DNA from: Onthophagus taurus
Lineage: Eukaryota > Arthropoda > Insecta > Coleoptera > Scarabaeidae
DNA: 64,000 nucleotides
Reading direction: 5' to 3'
Assembly: GCF_036711975.1 (NCBI RefSeq)
Contig: NC_091968.1
Span: forward strand, 1,860,001 to 1,924,000
Positions within the stretch are counted from its first letter, which is position 1, and the number at the start of each line of letters is the position of its first letter. Shown one piece after another: positions 30,490-42,600 of this stretch. Both the position numbers and the translations under genes were made by a program. The notes below the pieces were generated by a model that did no database searches, was not told where the DNA came from, and saw only the letters and a program-made list of their open reading frames with translations.

Positions 30490-32765
30490 TAAACTTTTTT
30501 TTTGAGGATATGTTCTTAATTATTGATCAAATCAAAATTTTTTATTAACAATATTTGTTTAGAATTACTTCAGGAACAGTGTTTGTTAATAAAATTTTTT
30601 GCTAACTTAAAATTTTAATTTCCCTCTGAATAGTATACTATGAAAATTAATTATCCCAATAATTATTGTTTTTATCAAAAAATGTTTTAAATAAAATTTG
30701 TTTCAATTTCGATTTTGAATCAATTATCTTAATAAAAAAATTTTACATCTCTATTAATTAAGCGTCTAAGTGTAATTATGTATAAAAATGGAAAAATTAT
30801 TATTTTGAAGTGATCTCCTTAATTATTGATTAAATCAAAAAAAATTGTTGACAAAGTTTGTTTAGAATTGTTTCAGGAACAATTTTTATTAACACAATTT
30901 TTTTCTAACTTGAAATTTTAATTTCCCACTGAACAGTATGCTACAAAAATTAATATTTTTGAGGTTATATCCTTATTGTTGATTTAATCAAAAAATGTTG
31001 TTAACAAAATATGTTTAGAATTACTTCAAGAACAGTGTTTGTTAATAGCATTTTTTGCTAACTTGAAATTTAAAATTCCCTCTGAATAGTATGCTATCAA
31101 AATCAATTATCTCAATAATTATTGTTTTTATTAAAAAATGTTTTAAATAAAATCTGTTTCAATTCCGATTTTGAATCAATTATCTTAATAAAAAAATTTT
31201 ACATCTCTATTAATTAAGCGTCTAGGTGTAATTATGTATAAAAATGGAAAAATTATTATTTTGAGGTTATCTCCTTAATTATTGATTAAATCAAAAAAAA
31301 TTGTTGAAAAAGTTTGTTTAGAATTGTTTCAGGAACAGTTTTTGTTAACACAATTTTTTTCTAACTTGAAATTTTAATTTCCCACTGAACAGTGTGGTAC
31401 AAAAATTAATATTTTTGAGGTTATATCCTTATTGTTGATTTAATCAAAAAATGTTGTTAACAAAATTTGTTTAGAATTACTTCAAGAACAGTGTTTGTTA
31501 ATAACATTTTTTGCTAACTTGAAATTTAAAATTCCCTCTGAATAGTATGCTATCAAAATTAATTATTTCAATAATTATTGTTTTTATTAAAAAATGTTTT
31601 AAATAAAATTTGTTTCAATTTCGATTTTGAATCAATTATCTTAATAAAAAATTTTTACATCTCTATTAATTAAGCGTCTAAGTGTAATTATGTATAAAAA
31701 TGGAAAAATGATTATTTTGAGGTTATCTCCTTAATTATTGATTAAATCAAAAAATTTTTTTAACAATATTTGTTAAGAATTGCTTCAGGAACAATTTTTG
31801 TTGACACAATTTTTTTCTAACTTGAAATTTTAATTTCCCACTGAACAGTGTGCTACAAAAATTAATATTTTTGAGGTTATATCCTTATTGTTGATTTAAT
31901 TAAAAAATGTTGTTAACAAAATTTGTTTAGAATTACTTCAGGAACAGTGTTTGTTAATAAAATTTTTTGCTAACTTAAAATTTTAATTTCCCTCTGAATA
32001 GTATACTAGGGAAATTAATTATCTCAATAATTATTGTTTTTATCAAAAAATGTTTTAAATAAAATTTGTTTCAATTTCGATTTTGAATCAATTATTTTAA
32101 TAAAAAAATTTTACATCTCTATTAATTAAGCATCTAAGTGTGATTACGTATAAAAATAGAAAAATTATTATTTTGAGGTTATCTCCTTAATTATTGATTA
32201 AATCAAAAAAAATTGTTGACAAAGTTTGTTTAGAATTGTTTCAGGAACAATTTTTATTAACACAATTTTTTTCTAACTTGAAATTTTAATTTCCCACTGA
32301 ACAGTATGCTACAAAAATTAATATTTTTGAGGTTATATCCTTATTGTTGATTTAATCAAAAAATGTTGTTAACAAAATTTGTTTAGAATTACTTCAGGAA
32401 CAGTGTTTGTTAATATAATTTTTTGCTAACTTAAAATTTTAATTTCCCTCTGAATAGTATACTATGAAAATTAATTATCTCAATGATTATTGTTTTTATC
32501 AAAAAATGTTTTAAATAAAATTTGTTTCAATTTCGATTTTGAATCAATTATCTTAATAAAAAAATTTTACATCTCTATTAATTAAGCGTCTAAGTGTAAT
32601 TATGTATAAAAATGGAAAAATTATTATTTTGAGGTTATCTCCTTAATTATTGATTAAATCAAAAATTTTTTTTAACAATATTTGTTAAGAATTGCTTCAG
32701 GAACAATTTTTGTTGACACAATTTTTTTCTAACTTGAAATTTTAATTTCCCACTGAATAGTATGG
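30490..32765. repeat. 456-bp satellite, five copies, three-monomer higher order
   Basis: The marker TCTATTAATTAAGCGTCTA recurs with the AGCGTC at 30761, 31217, 31673, 32129 (AGCATC) and 32585, an exact 456-bp spacing each time. Each period contains three related ~152-bp submonomers, recognised by TTTAGAATTRYTTCAGGAAC, CTAACTTGAAATTTTAATTT and CCCWCTGAAYAGTATGCTA blocks; one of the three is more diverged. The sequence is about 80% A+T and has no long open frame. Confidence 0.9.
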
Positions 32766-33193
32766 TGATCTTTTAATCAAGATTTTTTCTGGGGACGCCG
32801 CTGAGTACGAGTGGAGGGGGGAAATCGTATCGTTTTGTTACAAAAGTTCCGTGCCCTGGTGATTATTTACACGGTTTTGTTTATTGTATGTAATGGATTT
32901 GAATAATGTTATATCTTATACAACACTACAATTTTAATGCTATACAGCCTATGGAAAAAAAATTAATTGATTTGAATAATGTTCCAAAGCAGGCGAGGCA
33001 CTAGAATCCTCCAACGCCGACGATTTCATTAATAAAGAAAATTAATTAGATACTTAAATTAATATAACGACACAATTGAAAAAAAGTATCTATAGAAATA
33101 TTTTAACGAAGTCGATAAATTATGATCCATTGTTTTAAAGCCCACGTTTTAAATACAATAATTTAGTTTTAACAGAATCTTAAAACGCATAAC
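32766..33193. other. Flank between satellite and peptidase-like exon
   Basis: The satellite ends abruptly at CTGAATAGTATGGTGATC. The remaining sequence, including a G-rich GAGTGGAGGGGGGAAATCG stretch near 32810, is the putative 5' flank or UTR of the exon at 33194. Confidence 0.4.
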
Positions 33194-33621
33194 ATGATTC
33201 ATTTCTTCCAAACAATTTTAATTCTTTTAATTTTCCAAAAAGCGGTTCATCCCCAATCCTATTATGAGCCGTTTAAAGCCCCATCAAGAAATCCATCCCC
33301 AAATATTCAGCCCTCTAACAATTTTCAATCTTATCCATCTTATCCCAATCGATATGAAGGAAAATTTTGTAACTTAACCTCACAATTATTATCAGAAATT
33401 CAATCTTATCAACCAATTGCAAATTTAATCATGAAAGAATTAATGCAGGGAAATTTAAAAGGTGGTGTTTATAACTCAACGGTTCGCTTTTTGGATGTTT
33501 TTGGAAGTCGGTTACCTGGACCGAAATTAGAAGCTGCTATTAACTATGTTGTGCAAACAATGCAAGCTTCTCAATTGGAAAATATTCGAACTGAATTTGT
33601 AACGATACCAACATGGAGCAG
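33194..33621 (+). CDS. Alternative or paralogous first exon of the carboxypeptidase Q-like gene
   Basis: The ATG at 33194 opens 142 codons that begin with a signal-peptide-like stretch (MIHFFQTILILLIFQ) and a Pro/Ser/Tyr-rich linker. The linker is followed by a region homologous to exon 1 of the downstream M28 peptidase: CNLTSQLLSEIQSYQPI against CNVSDDLKKEIQSYRDI, VYNSTVRFLDVFGSRLPG against VYNEISKFVDRFGFRMAG, and VTIPTWSR against VTIPHWVR. The exon ends AG|GTAACA, the same phase as the real exon 1 (AG|GTATTT), so it could splice to 40065 and give a 501-residue protein. I found no second set of downstream exons. It is therefore either a mutually exclusive first exon or the remnant of a tandem duplicate. 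Confidence 0.75.
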
Positions 33622-33769
33622 GTAACAGTAGACAACAAATTTACATTTTTTTAATTTTTCTTTAGTAACTATGTACAGTTTTACTTTCTCTTACATTCGG
33701 AATAATAATAATAATAATAATAAAAACAAATATATTCTGACAACTGTATGCTATAATGCTATTTTAATA
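33622..33769. other. Intronic sequence with an ATA trinucleotide run
   Basis: (AAT)n microsatellite at about 33701-33722. Nothing else is recognised. Confidence 0.5.
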
Positions 33770-34470
33770 TGTTTTCAATGTCCAACAATAATTTGCCAAC
33801 ATTTCACTGTTCAGGTGGGTATACACTAATGCCTTATGAAGTATATTCTTTTGTCCAGGAGTATACTGAGCCCGAATCTTTAACAATGTAATAGGAATTT
33901 CTCGATCGACTGTCCCAGCACTGTTTTGTGTACCCCAGTTGTAAACCGAGTAGAATTGTTTCAACTTTGAGGTCACCGCTGATATACCATTTCGACGGCT
34001 TAGTAAGAAAACTACATAAATCCAATTTTTACCAAAAATAAGATTTTGATGTAATTATGCAACAAATTATTAAATCTACCAATTCCGAAAACTTCGCGTG
34101 TATTGAAATACACGTATCCGTTCAAATGCTTAAAATAACAAGCATTTAACTAGGACTGTCAATGTAAAAAAAATCAGTTTTTTCTGTCTTCTGTAAAAAC
34201 GGAGTTACGTGGTTTTGTTACTAACAATAAGCCGACGATTTGTAGACTTTGTAATTAGTTTTGTTGAGAAGACGAGTCATATTTTCATAAGTTTCCTCCA
34301 TATGGCCTGCGTGGACAACCGGGATGGATAGATAAACGTTTCCTGTATCAAGAAAATTCTGGGTTATGTTGATGACCAGTATCAAGTCATCGACATTATT
34401 GCAAAATAAAGGACATTCTTTGGTTGAAAAATATTGTGACAGTTCTTTCTGGCGACTACGATACATAGAA
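33770..34470 (-). pseudogene. Fragments of a repeated arthropod protein family of unknown function
   Basis: Minus-strand pieces in order: KECPLFCNNVDDLILVIN, VYLSIPVVHAGHMEETYENM, WYISGDLKVETILLGLQLGY, then (other frame) REIPITLLKIRAQYTPGQK and NILHKALVYTHLNSE. I recognise these as parts of a multi-copy 'uncharacterized protein' that recurs in arthropod genomes and is probably transposon-borne. Frameshifts and lost segments show that this copy is dead. Function unknown. Confidence 0.5.
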
Positions 34471-34544
34471 ATGTGTGTGCCTAAAACTAACAGCTTCCCT
34501 CCTTGAAATCTAGATGCTAGTATTTAATTAGTATTCACCTATAA

Positions 34545-35740
34545 GTCTTGGTAACTAGAACTAACACTAGACATTAGTTCATCATTCTGGTTTAGCCGTC
34601 TTGAGAGACGCACGGCTAAACCCGAATGTTTCTGGGTTTGCTTTTCGTTCAATAAAAATATACCACAACCTAACGCTAAATAACAATTAAAACTAGAACT
34701 AACACTAGACCTAAAACTGGAAACATTCGGATTTAGCCGCACGTCTTTCAAGACGGCTAAACCCGAATGATTCTAGTTCTCGGTCTAGTGTTACTTCTAG
34801 TTTTGCACTAAACCGAGAACTAGAAATATTCGAATTTAGCCGCACGTTTCTCAAGACGGCTAAACCCGAATGATTCTAGTTCTAGGTCTTGTGTTAGTTC
34901 TAGTGATACTGCTAGAGTAAAACTAGAACTAACACCAGACCTAGAAACATTCGGGTTTAGCCGCACGTCTTTCAAGACGGCTAAACCCGAATGATTCTAG
35001 TGCTAGGTTTTGTGTTAGTTCTAGTTTTACACTAGAACTAATTAATTTTACACTAGTACTATCATTAGAACTAACACTAGAACTAGAAACACTCGGGCCG
35101 CACGTCTTTCAAGATGGCTAAACCCGAATTTTTCTAATTCTCGGTCTAGTGTTAATTCTAGTTTTACACTAGAAATAACTAGTTTTACACTAGTGCTATC
35201 ATTAGAACTAACACTAGACCTAGAAACATTCGGGTTTAGCCGCACATCTTTCAAGACGGCTAAACCCGAATGATTCTAGTGCTAGGTCTTGTGTTAATTC
35301 TAGTTTTACACTAGAACTAACTAGTTTTATACTAGTACTATCATTAGAACTAACACTAGACCTAGAAACATTCCGGTTTAGCCATACGTGTGTCAAAACG
35401 GCTAAACCTGAATGATTCTAGTTCTAGGTCTTGTATTAGTTCTGGTTTTACACTAGCACTATCATTACAACTAACACTAGACTTAGAACATTCAGGTTTA
35501 GCCGTCTTGAGAGACGTGCGGCTAAACCCGAATGATTCTAGTTCTAGGTTTAGTGTTAGTTCTACTTCTAGTTTAATAAAAACGGTATTAGATTTAATTT
35601 TACACTTGCACTGCCACTAGAACTAACACAATACCTAGAACTAGAATCATTCGGATGTAGCCGTCTTGAAATACGTACGGCTAAATCCGAATGTTTCTAG
35701 TTCTAGGTCTAGTATTAGTTCTAGTTTTACACTATAGTCT
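34545..35740. repeat. CTAG-rich palindromic repeat, longest array
   Basis: About nine units of ~110-130 bp. Each unit has a hairpin arm ATTCGGGTTTAGCCG, a short variable centre (CACGTCTTTCAAGA or TCTTGAGAGACGTG) and the return arm CGGCTAAACCCGAATG, with arms of TCTAGTTCTAGGTCTAGTGT between them. Apparent Ser-rich open frames here arise from the repeat and are not genes. Confidence 0.85.
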
Positions 35741-35754
35741 GTTTTTAAACTATA

Positions 35755-36145
35755 CTCTGTTTTTAAACCAGGAGGAGTATTTCAAATTTGTCACCAGATT
35801 GACCTTGCACGTGATTGGTTGAATGCGAGGAAGGTTCACACACAGGCAATTTTGAATTTGAAGGTTAGGTAATTGATAATTCGACATTTTCGTGTCATTA
35901 CTGTATATTTTGTGTTCTTAAACCCTTTTTATTATATTTTGAAATAAATACACTCATAACTTCAATGTTAATTTGTATGTATAGTGTTGACGATAACAAA
36001 CGAAAATAAATACAATAATAAGTAAATAAATAAATAATAATTATTAATTTAAATTTACCGCCAAAATATCTAGAGATATTTTCTGGTGATTTTTTCCAGT
36101 GTAAATCTGACTTTCGCGTTTACTCCTCCTGGTTTAAAAACAGAA
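35755..36145. mobile_element. MITE, CTCTGTTTTTAAACCAGGAG family, copy 1
   Basis: The ends are CTCTGTTTTTAAACCAGGAG and CTCCTGGTTTAAAAACAG. The interior includes CACGTGATTGGTTGAATGCG and a C-terminal-like CTGACTTTCGCGTTTACTCC block. Confidence 0.8.
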
Positions 36146-36242
36146 TATAGTTCTAGTGCAAGTGTTAGTTCTAGTTTTAATTGTTATTCAGCGCTAAGTT
36201 GTATATTTTTAAGTTTCGGGTTTAGCCCTGTGTCTTCAGACG

Positions 36243-36675
36243 CTGAATGTTAGGTAAGGTTAGTTTTGTTTACAAACATTAATTATACCATGAAGTTTTC
36301 TTTGGCAATTAGTAATGGCAATTATAGCGTGAAGTTTTCTTTTGTAATGTCAATTATAGCGTGAAGGAATGTTCGGTAAGGTTAGTTTTGTTTACAAACA
36401 TTAATTATACCATGAAGTTTTCTTTGGCAATTAGTAATGGCAATTATAGCGTGAAGTTTTCTTTTGTAATGTCAATTATAGCGTGAAGGAATGTGAGGTA
36501 AGGTTAGTTTTGTTTACAAACATTAATTATACCATGAAGTATTCTTTGGAAATTAGTAATGGCAATTATAGCGTGAAGTTTTCTTGTCTAATGTCAATTA
36601 TAGCGTGAAGGAATGTTAGGTAAGGTTAGTTTTGTTTACAAATATTAATTATACCATGAAGTATTCTTTGGCAAT
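36243..36675. repeat. 122-bp tandem repeat, ~3.5 copies
   Basis: GGTAAGGTTAGTTTTGTTTA starts at 36253, 36375, 36497 and 36619. Each unit contains two ~40-bp sub-blocks with ATTATAGCGTGAAGTTTTCT. Confidence 0.9.
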
Positions 36676-36679
36676 TATA

Positions 36680-37015
36680 CTCTGTTTTTAAACCCGGAGG
36701 AGTATTTTAAATTTGTCACCAGATTGACCTTGCACGTGATTGGTTGAATGCGAGGAAGGTTCACACGCAGGCAATTTTGAATTTGAAGGTTAGGTTATTG
36801 ACAATTCGACAGTTTCGTGTCATTATTGTAAATTTTGTGTTCTTAAACCCTTCTTTATTATATTTTGAAATAAATACACTCATAACTTCAATGTTAATTT
36901 GTATGTTTAATTATTAATTTAAATTTACCGCCAAAATATCTAGTGATATTTTCTGGTGATTTTTCCTAGTGTAAATCTGACTTTCGCGTTTACTCCTCCT
37001 GGTTTAAAAACAGAG
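36680..37015. mobile_element. MITE, CTCTGTTTTTAAACCAGGAG family, copy 2
   Basis: Same ends and interior as copy 1 but with a ~55-bp internal deletion. It directly abuts the inverted copy 3. Confidence 0.8.
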
Positions 37016-37016
37016 T

Positions 37017-37367
37017 ATAGCAGGAGTGAATCCGAAAGTCAGATTTACACTAGGAAATATCACCAGAAAATATCACTAGATTTTTTAGCGGTAAATTTAA
37101 ATTAATAATTATTATTATTTATTTTATTACTTATTAGAGTATTTATTTTTGTTTGTTATCGTCAATACTAAACATACAAATTAACATTGAAGTTATGAAT
37201 GTGTTTATCTTAAAATATAATTTTACAAAAACTGAAACTGTCGAATGATCAATAACCTAACCGTCAAATTCAAAATTGCCTGTGTGTGAACCTTCCTCGC
37301 ATTCAACCAATCAGGTGCAAGGTCAATCTGCTGAGAAATTTAAAATGCTCCTAGTTTAAAAACAGAC
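37017..37367. mobile_element. MITE, CTCTGTTTTTAAACCAGGAG family, inverted copy 3
   Basis: The reverse complement of copies 1 and 2: it begins CAGGAGTGAATCCGAAAGTC and ends CTAGTTTAAAAACAG. Copies 2 and 3 form a ~690-bp inverted pair. Confidence 0.8.
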
Positions 37368-37374
37368 TATAGCA

Positions 37375-37490
37375 CTGTTACTATGTAGAATTAACACTAT
37401 ACCTAGAACTAGAATCAGTCGGGTTTAGCCGCACTTCTTTCAAGACGGCTAAATCCGAATGTTTCTAGTTCTCGGTTTAGTGTTAGCCAT
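37375..37490. repeat. CTAG-rich repeat, single unit
   Basis: One hairpin (CGGGTTTAGCCGCACTTCTT...AAGACGGCTAAATCCGAATG) with its flanking arms. Confidence 0.75.
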
Positions 37491-37554
37491 AGATTAGATA
37501 TAATATATTTGTTATATAGATAGGCAACTATAAATGTTTGATTGAAATGCGCAA

Positions 37555-38401
37555 TTAGTTTTGGATACTGTCACCTACAGCGCTGAAATTATAGGCAGGC
37601 GGGAAATATAAATTAAATTTGTTATTTGAAAGTTTTGTCGATGTTTTTTTGACGAAAACATTGCTCGGCGACAAAACTTTACAAACTGTTCAAAATTTTA
37701 AACACATTTAAATTTTGTCGTTTACAATGTTTTCCAAAAAAGAAAACATCGAAAAAGCATGACTAGGTATTAAGTTATTATTTGGTACAGGGTGTATTAA
37801 AAAGTCTTTAAATGAATAACAAAGACTTTATTCTTTAATTTTTTTAATATTATTTATTCCACATCGTTTCCTTATAACCCTTCGTCTGTAAACGGTTTTT
37901 TAGCACCTTCTGTCTGTAAAGATGGGTCTTTCGGGTTCGGCCGTTTTTTCATACTGTTAATGCACTCACAAATTTTTATAAACAATTCATGATAATGTTC
38001 GAAACCTTCAACTTGATAAATCAATCATAAAATTATCGAAAAATTAATTTTTGCATACATATTTTTTATATGAAATGAGGAAATTATTTGCCTAAACAGT
38101 TGTAGGTCGGACAGGAAATACCCAGGTTTACAGAGGAAGGGTTAATTTTATTGTATTTATCCAATGCTGCTTCCCCATGGCTGATTATAACATCAATCGA
38201 AGTACTTATTATAAAGCAACAATAACAAATCGCTCTTTCTTCAAATCGCTAGCAACTCTTCCTCTATACACAATACAAACATGCAATCAAAAATATTACT
38301 ATGTCAAACCTGGCCAAACCAGTCAAACTGACAACTCAAAAAATGGCCAAAATGGGTTCTGTAATCGAAAACAACGCTATAAGTGACAGTATCCAGAATT
38401 A
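37555..38401. mobile_element. MITE-like element with TTTTGGATACTGTCACCTAC ends
   Basis: The left block TTTTGGATACTGTCACCTAC at about 37558 and the right block GCTATAAGTGACAGTATCCA near 38375 are inverted. The interior has an ACAAAACTTTA-type hairpin at 37630-37685 (GTTTTGTCGATG...ACAAAAC). No coding sequence is recognised. Confidence 0.6.
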
Positions 38402-38439
38402 AACGTATGTTCCCCACTTCATTAATACGAGTGACTGGT

Positions 38440-39110
38440 GCATGGTGTTAGCTCTAGTTGTACACTATCACTAGAACTAACACAAGACCTACAACTAGAA
38501 TCATTCAGGTTTAGCCGTCTTGACAGACGTGCGGCTAAACCCGAATGTTTCTAGTTCTAGGTCTTGTGTTAGTTTTGGTTTTACACTAGCACTATCATTA
38601 GAACTAACACTAGACCTAGAATCATTCGGGTTTAGTCGTCTTGAGAGACGCACGGTTAAACCCAAATGTTTCTAGTTCTCAGTCTAGTGTTAATTCTAGT
38701 TTTACACTAGAACTAACTGGTTTTACACTAGAACTAACTAGTTTTATACTAGTACTATCATTAGAACTAACACTAGACCGAGAACTAGAAACATTCGGGT
38801 TTAGCCGCACGTCTTTCAAGACGGCTAAACCCGAATGATTCTAGTGCTAGTTCTTGTGTTAATTCTAGTTTTACACTAGAACTAATTAGTTTTACAGAAG
38901 TACTATCATTAGAACTAACACTAGAGCTAGAACTAGAAACATTTGGGTATTCCAATACTTTCTAGTTCTAGGTCTAGTGTTAGTTTTAATTGTTGTTTAG
39001 CGATAGATTGTGGGTATATTAAATTTATATTAAACGAAAGTAGAACTAACATTTGACCTAAAACCAGAAACATTCGCGTTAGCCGTGCGCCTCTTAAGAC
39101 GGCCGAAACC
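38440..39110. repeat. CTAG-rich palindromic repeat array
   Basis: About four units with intact hairpins, then a degenerate tail (TTGTTGTTTAGCGATAGATT). The array ends about 520 bp before the peptidase start codon. Confidence 0.8.
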
Positions 39111-39630
39111 TCAGGGTTATCATAAGGACATCACTTTTTTCGAAGCGAAACTTAGTAGTTAGTAGTTTCGTCACTATGGTTACTGTATTCATATATTGCG
39201 AGTTATATGAAATTTCCGGTATAAAAATCGCTTTAAAATTCAGTAAAAAAAATGTACTTTTAAAAGCTATTTAATATTTTTTTTGAAAATCCTAACCTGA
39301 TGGAACAAATTTAAAATTAATTTCGAAATTAGCATGAAAAACGACATAAATTAGACGTAATGGTGTAAGAAAAAAAATTGTGTTGGGCTGTGTAATAAAT
39401 AAACGTCAATTTTACTTGATGTTCAATTTTAGGTTAATCTTATTTTATTCAATCATTTTTCATGTTAAATAATAGTCAACAATTTCTCGATAAAATGCGT
39501 TTAACTCCCACCACGCTCGATCTAAATCCCTCCAAATCTCATTTCCGTATTTTCTTCCAACGAACGGTAAACAAATGCGTTTAGTACAAGTAGTACAAGT
39601 CGAGTTGTTTGTGGTGTGAAAACGCGAGCG
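39111..39630. promoter_or_regulatory. Upstream region of the carboxypeptidase Q-like gene
   Basis: Non-repetitive sequence directly before the ATG, holding the presumed promoter and 5' UTR. No defined promoter motif was found. Confidence 0.35.
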
Positions 39631-42600
39631 ATGCGGTTAACGATAATTATTACGATTCTTTTCATTGTTACTAAACAAATAATCGGAGTCGATGATGATG
39701 ATGGCGAAAGGTCAAAGTTGGACATTGAAAATGCTAATGTTATGAATTGTAACGTGTCGGATGATTTAAAGAAAGAAATTCAATCGTATCGCGATATTAC
39801 TAAAAAAATTATTTATGAATTAACCGATGGGAAGTGGAAAGGATTTGTTTATAATGAGATTAGTAAATTTGTTGATCGGTTTGGCTTTCGTATGGCTGGG
39901 ACGCAAAATTTAGAGAATTCCATTGATTATATGTTAGATAAGTTGAATAGGTTTGATTTGGATGGGGTTAAAGGGGAAAATGTGACAATTCCACATTGGG
40001 TTAGGTATTTTACTTTAATTAAACAAAAAGATTTTTTTAATATTAATTTTGTTTTAATTTCTAGAGGAAGTGAATCTGCGTTTTTAATCACACCACGTCG
40101 TCAAAAACTGGCTATTCTAGGACTTGGTTATTCAGTTGGAACTCCTCCTGGCGGGATTTTAGCCGAAGCAATCGTTGTGAATAGTTTTGAAGAATTAGAT
40201 CAAATAGGACCAAAAGTAATTTTTTTAACTAACTCTACAACTCGATCTTTAATTTGTTTCCTTATAGGTTAGCGGAAAAATCGTCGTTTTCAACCAAACC
40301 TACTTATCCTACCCAAAAACTGTCAAATACCGCTCATTGGCCGCTTCAAAAGCCGTTAAATATGGCGCAGTTGCAACTTTAATTCGTTCGATAACGCCAT
40401 ATTCGTTGTACACCCCGCATACGGGGATGCAAGATTACCAACCGGGTGTGCCAAAGATTCCTGCAGCCGCTATAACCGTAGAAGATGCGCATATGTTAGC
40501 GCGGATGCAAGCAAGAGGAAGTAAACTAACGATTAAATTGGAAATGGGGGCGAAATTACTTCCTGATTCACAGTCGAGGAATGTTATTGCGGATATAACG
40601 GGGAACACTTTTCCTGATAAATCAGTTGTTGTTTCGGGACATATCGATAGTTGGGATGTTGGACAAGGGGCGCTTGATGATGCTGGTGGTGCGTTTCTTT
40701 CATGGGGAGCATTGGCAGTTTTGAAAAAATTGAATTTGCGACCTAAAAGAACTTTAAGGTAATATTCTTTTTTATTTATAGAATACAATTCTTTTTTCTC
40801 GCAACTACTTGAAATTTAGGTTATGATATGAAAGTGTACAATAGGTGTTTGTATTAGAAATGAGATCTGTGTTTATCACTTCATTTTTTCTAAACTCATT
40901 TTAGATTTTTATCAATTAATTTAACAATGAGTTACCTGAGTAAATATATTTTGTCGTCTTCTTGGGCAAATTCCTCTGTATAGTCATCCATTCAGTCTCT
41001 ACCATCTATTTCTATAGATATATTTCTTGTTGTTGGAAAATTTTCAGTGTCCAAAAGATACTCTGTGGAAAATGGCAGAATAAATCGTGAGGCACAAATA
41101 TTAAGAAATGTGAAGAAACGTTGCTATTATGATTGATACTTTTGCTGTAAGACACCAATGAAGTAAAGAGTGTGTAAAAATTTGTCTAAGTGGAAGTAAT
41201 ACTAACAAATATGCTCTTGACGTCATCGCCCTTCCATCTCAAGAGATGATATGGAGAAGATCTAAAAAGCGAAATCTTACAATCTATTGTAGCTGTAGCA
41301 GCCCATCTGCACACACTGAGCATAGGCTTCCTTTAAAAAAAGCCTCAAGGCATACAATCCTCGATTATGCACGCCAAGGTTCAAAGGAAAATTCTTTAAT
41401 TATTATCTCATATGCGCACATGCTCCCACAGAACTAATACCCTTAAACAATAAGAACAGTAACATTTCGAAAATACTTTCCATTTATTTGGTTGGTTATT
41501 CTGAAAAATGTTAATTTTCACAGGCGAGACTATTTTGTGGCGATTTTGTCTTGTACAAACAAGAAGTAGTCTTCTGCAAACGCTATCTAGACTTCCATTA
41601 GTACTATCTAGTCATCTTCCAGCGGTATTAAGTGTTCTGAAAGCAGAATTTAATTTTCTGCCAGTAGATTTTATTCATTCTTTTCTTACTTGAACCATTT
41701 CAGTATAGATGTTTTCCCATATCGAGAATTTACCGTAATAAATTAATGTGCTGATGTCGTATTCTAATCGATTAGTATTCTCTTTGCAAAAATTGAAGAC
41801 TTATCGTTAAGTTATTAAGAGCAGGAAGCAGATGACATCCTTAAACAATAAAAATAGTAACATTTCGAAAACACATTCTCATTTATTTGGTTGGCTATTC
41901 TGGCAAATGGTAATTTTCACAGATAAGACTAAACTCAATATAAAAATATCGACTGGACGAGTAAGAATTTGATCAGAGAAAAACAAGAGCCTATATCCAC
42001 ATAATCTGATAGTTACGTTCAAGCGTGGTGGAAGTTTGGTGATGATTTTCAGCGGAGGAGTCCGAAATCTTCATTTTATAGACGGAATATTGACTGCGAA
42101 TGGGTGTATAAACATTTTGAAAAAAAATATGCAATGTTCAGAAAAATTGGGATGTTTACGAGATTTTATCTTTCAAGAGGATAATGATTCGAAGCATACC
42201 GCACTAGATTCTAGACTTTTGGATCGTGTACAACTATTCCAGATCTTAACCCTATTGTCAATATTCAAGAAGAAATACACTCAATTCTGTTTTTACGCAA
42301 CAGATACGTTCCCAAAAAATTCGCGTAAATAAAGATACGATATTTATGTGCAAATGTGATTAAATCCACTAGAAAGTCATCGGTATCTGCAAATATTATA
42401 TCATTGAATCCTTCGACGCCTATTTCATGACCTAACGCTATTATGTTAGAATATTGAACATGATTTTTATTTTTTACACATTCTGACCAAAGGGCTCCAA
42501 TATGCGTTCAAAGTTAACGATTTCAATTCGGATAGTGTTAATCCTGTCCATATTTATAACTGTTAAATTTTTATCATTAATGAATTGATCTACGATCTAT

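Noticed and set aside
35390..35620. Ser/Leu-rich open frames in the CTAG arrays (also at 38641-38838, 35048-35254, 6438-6635)
   Set aside because: They recur wherever the repeat occurs, on either strand, and are simply the palindromic repeat translated. No start context, splice structure or homology supports a gene.
36243..36675. CRISPR-like appearance of regularly spaced repeats
   Set aside because: The units are contiguous 122-bp tandem repeats without unique spacers, in a eukaryotic genome.
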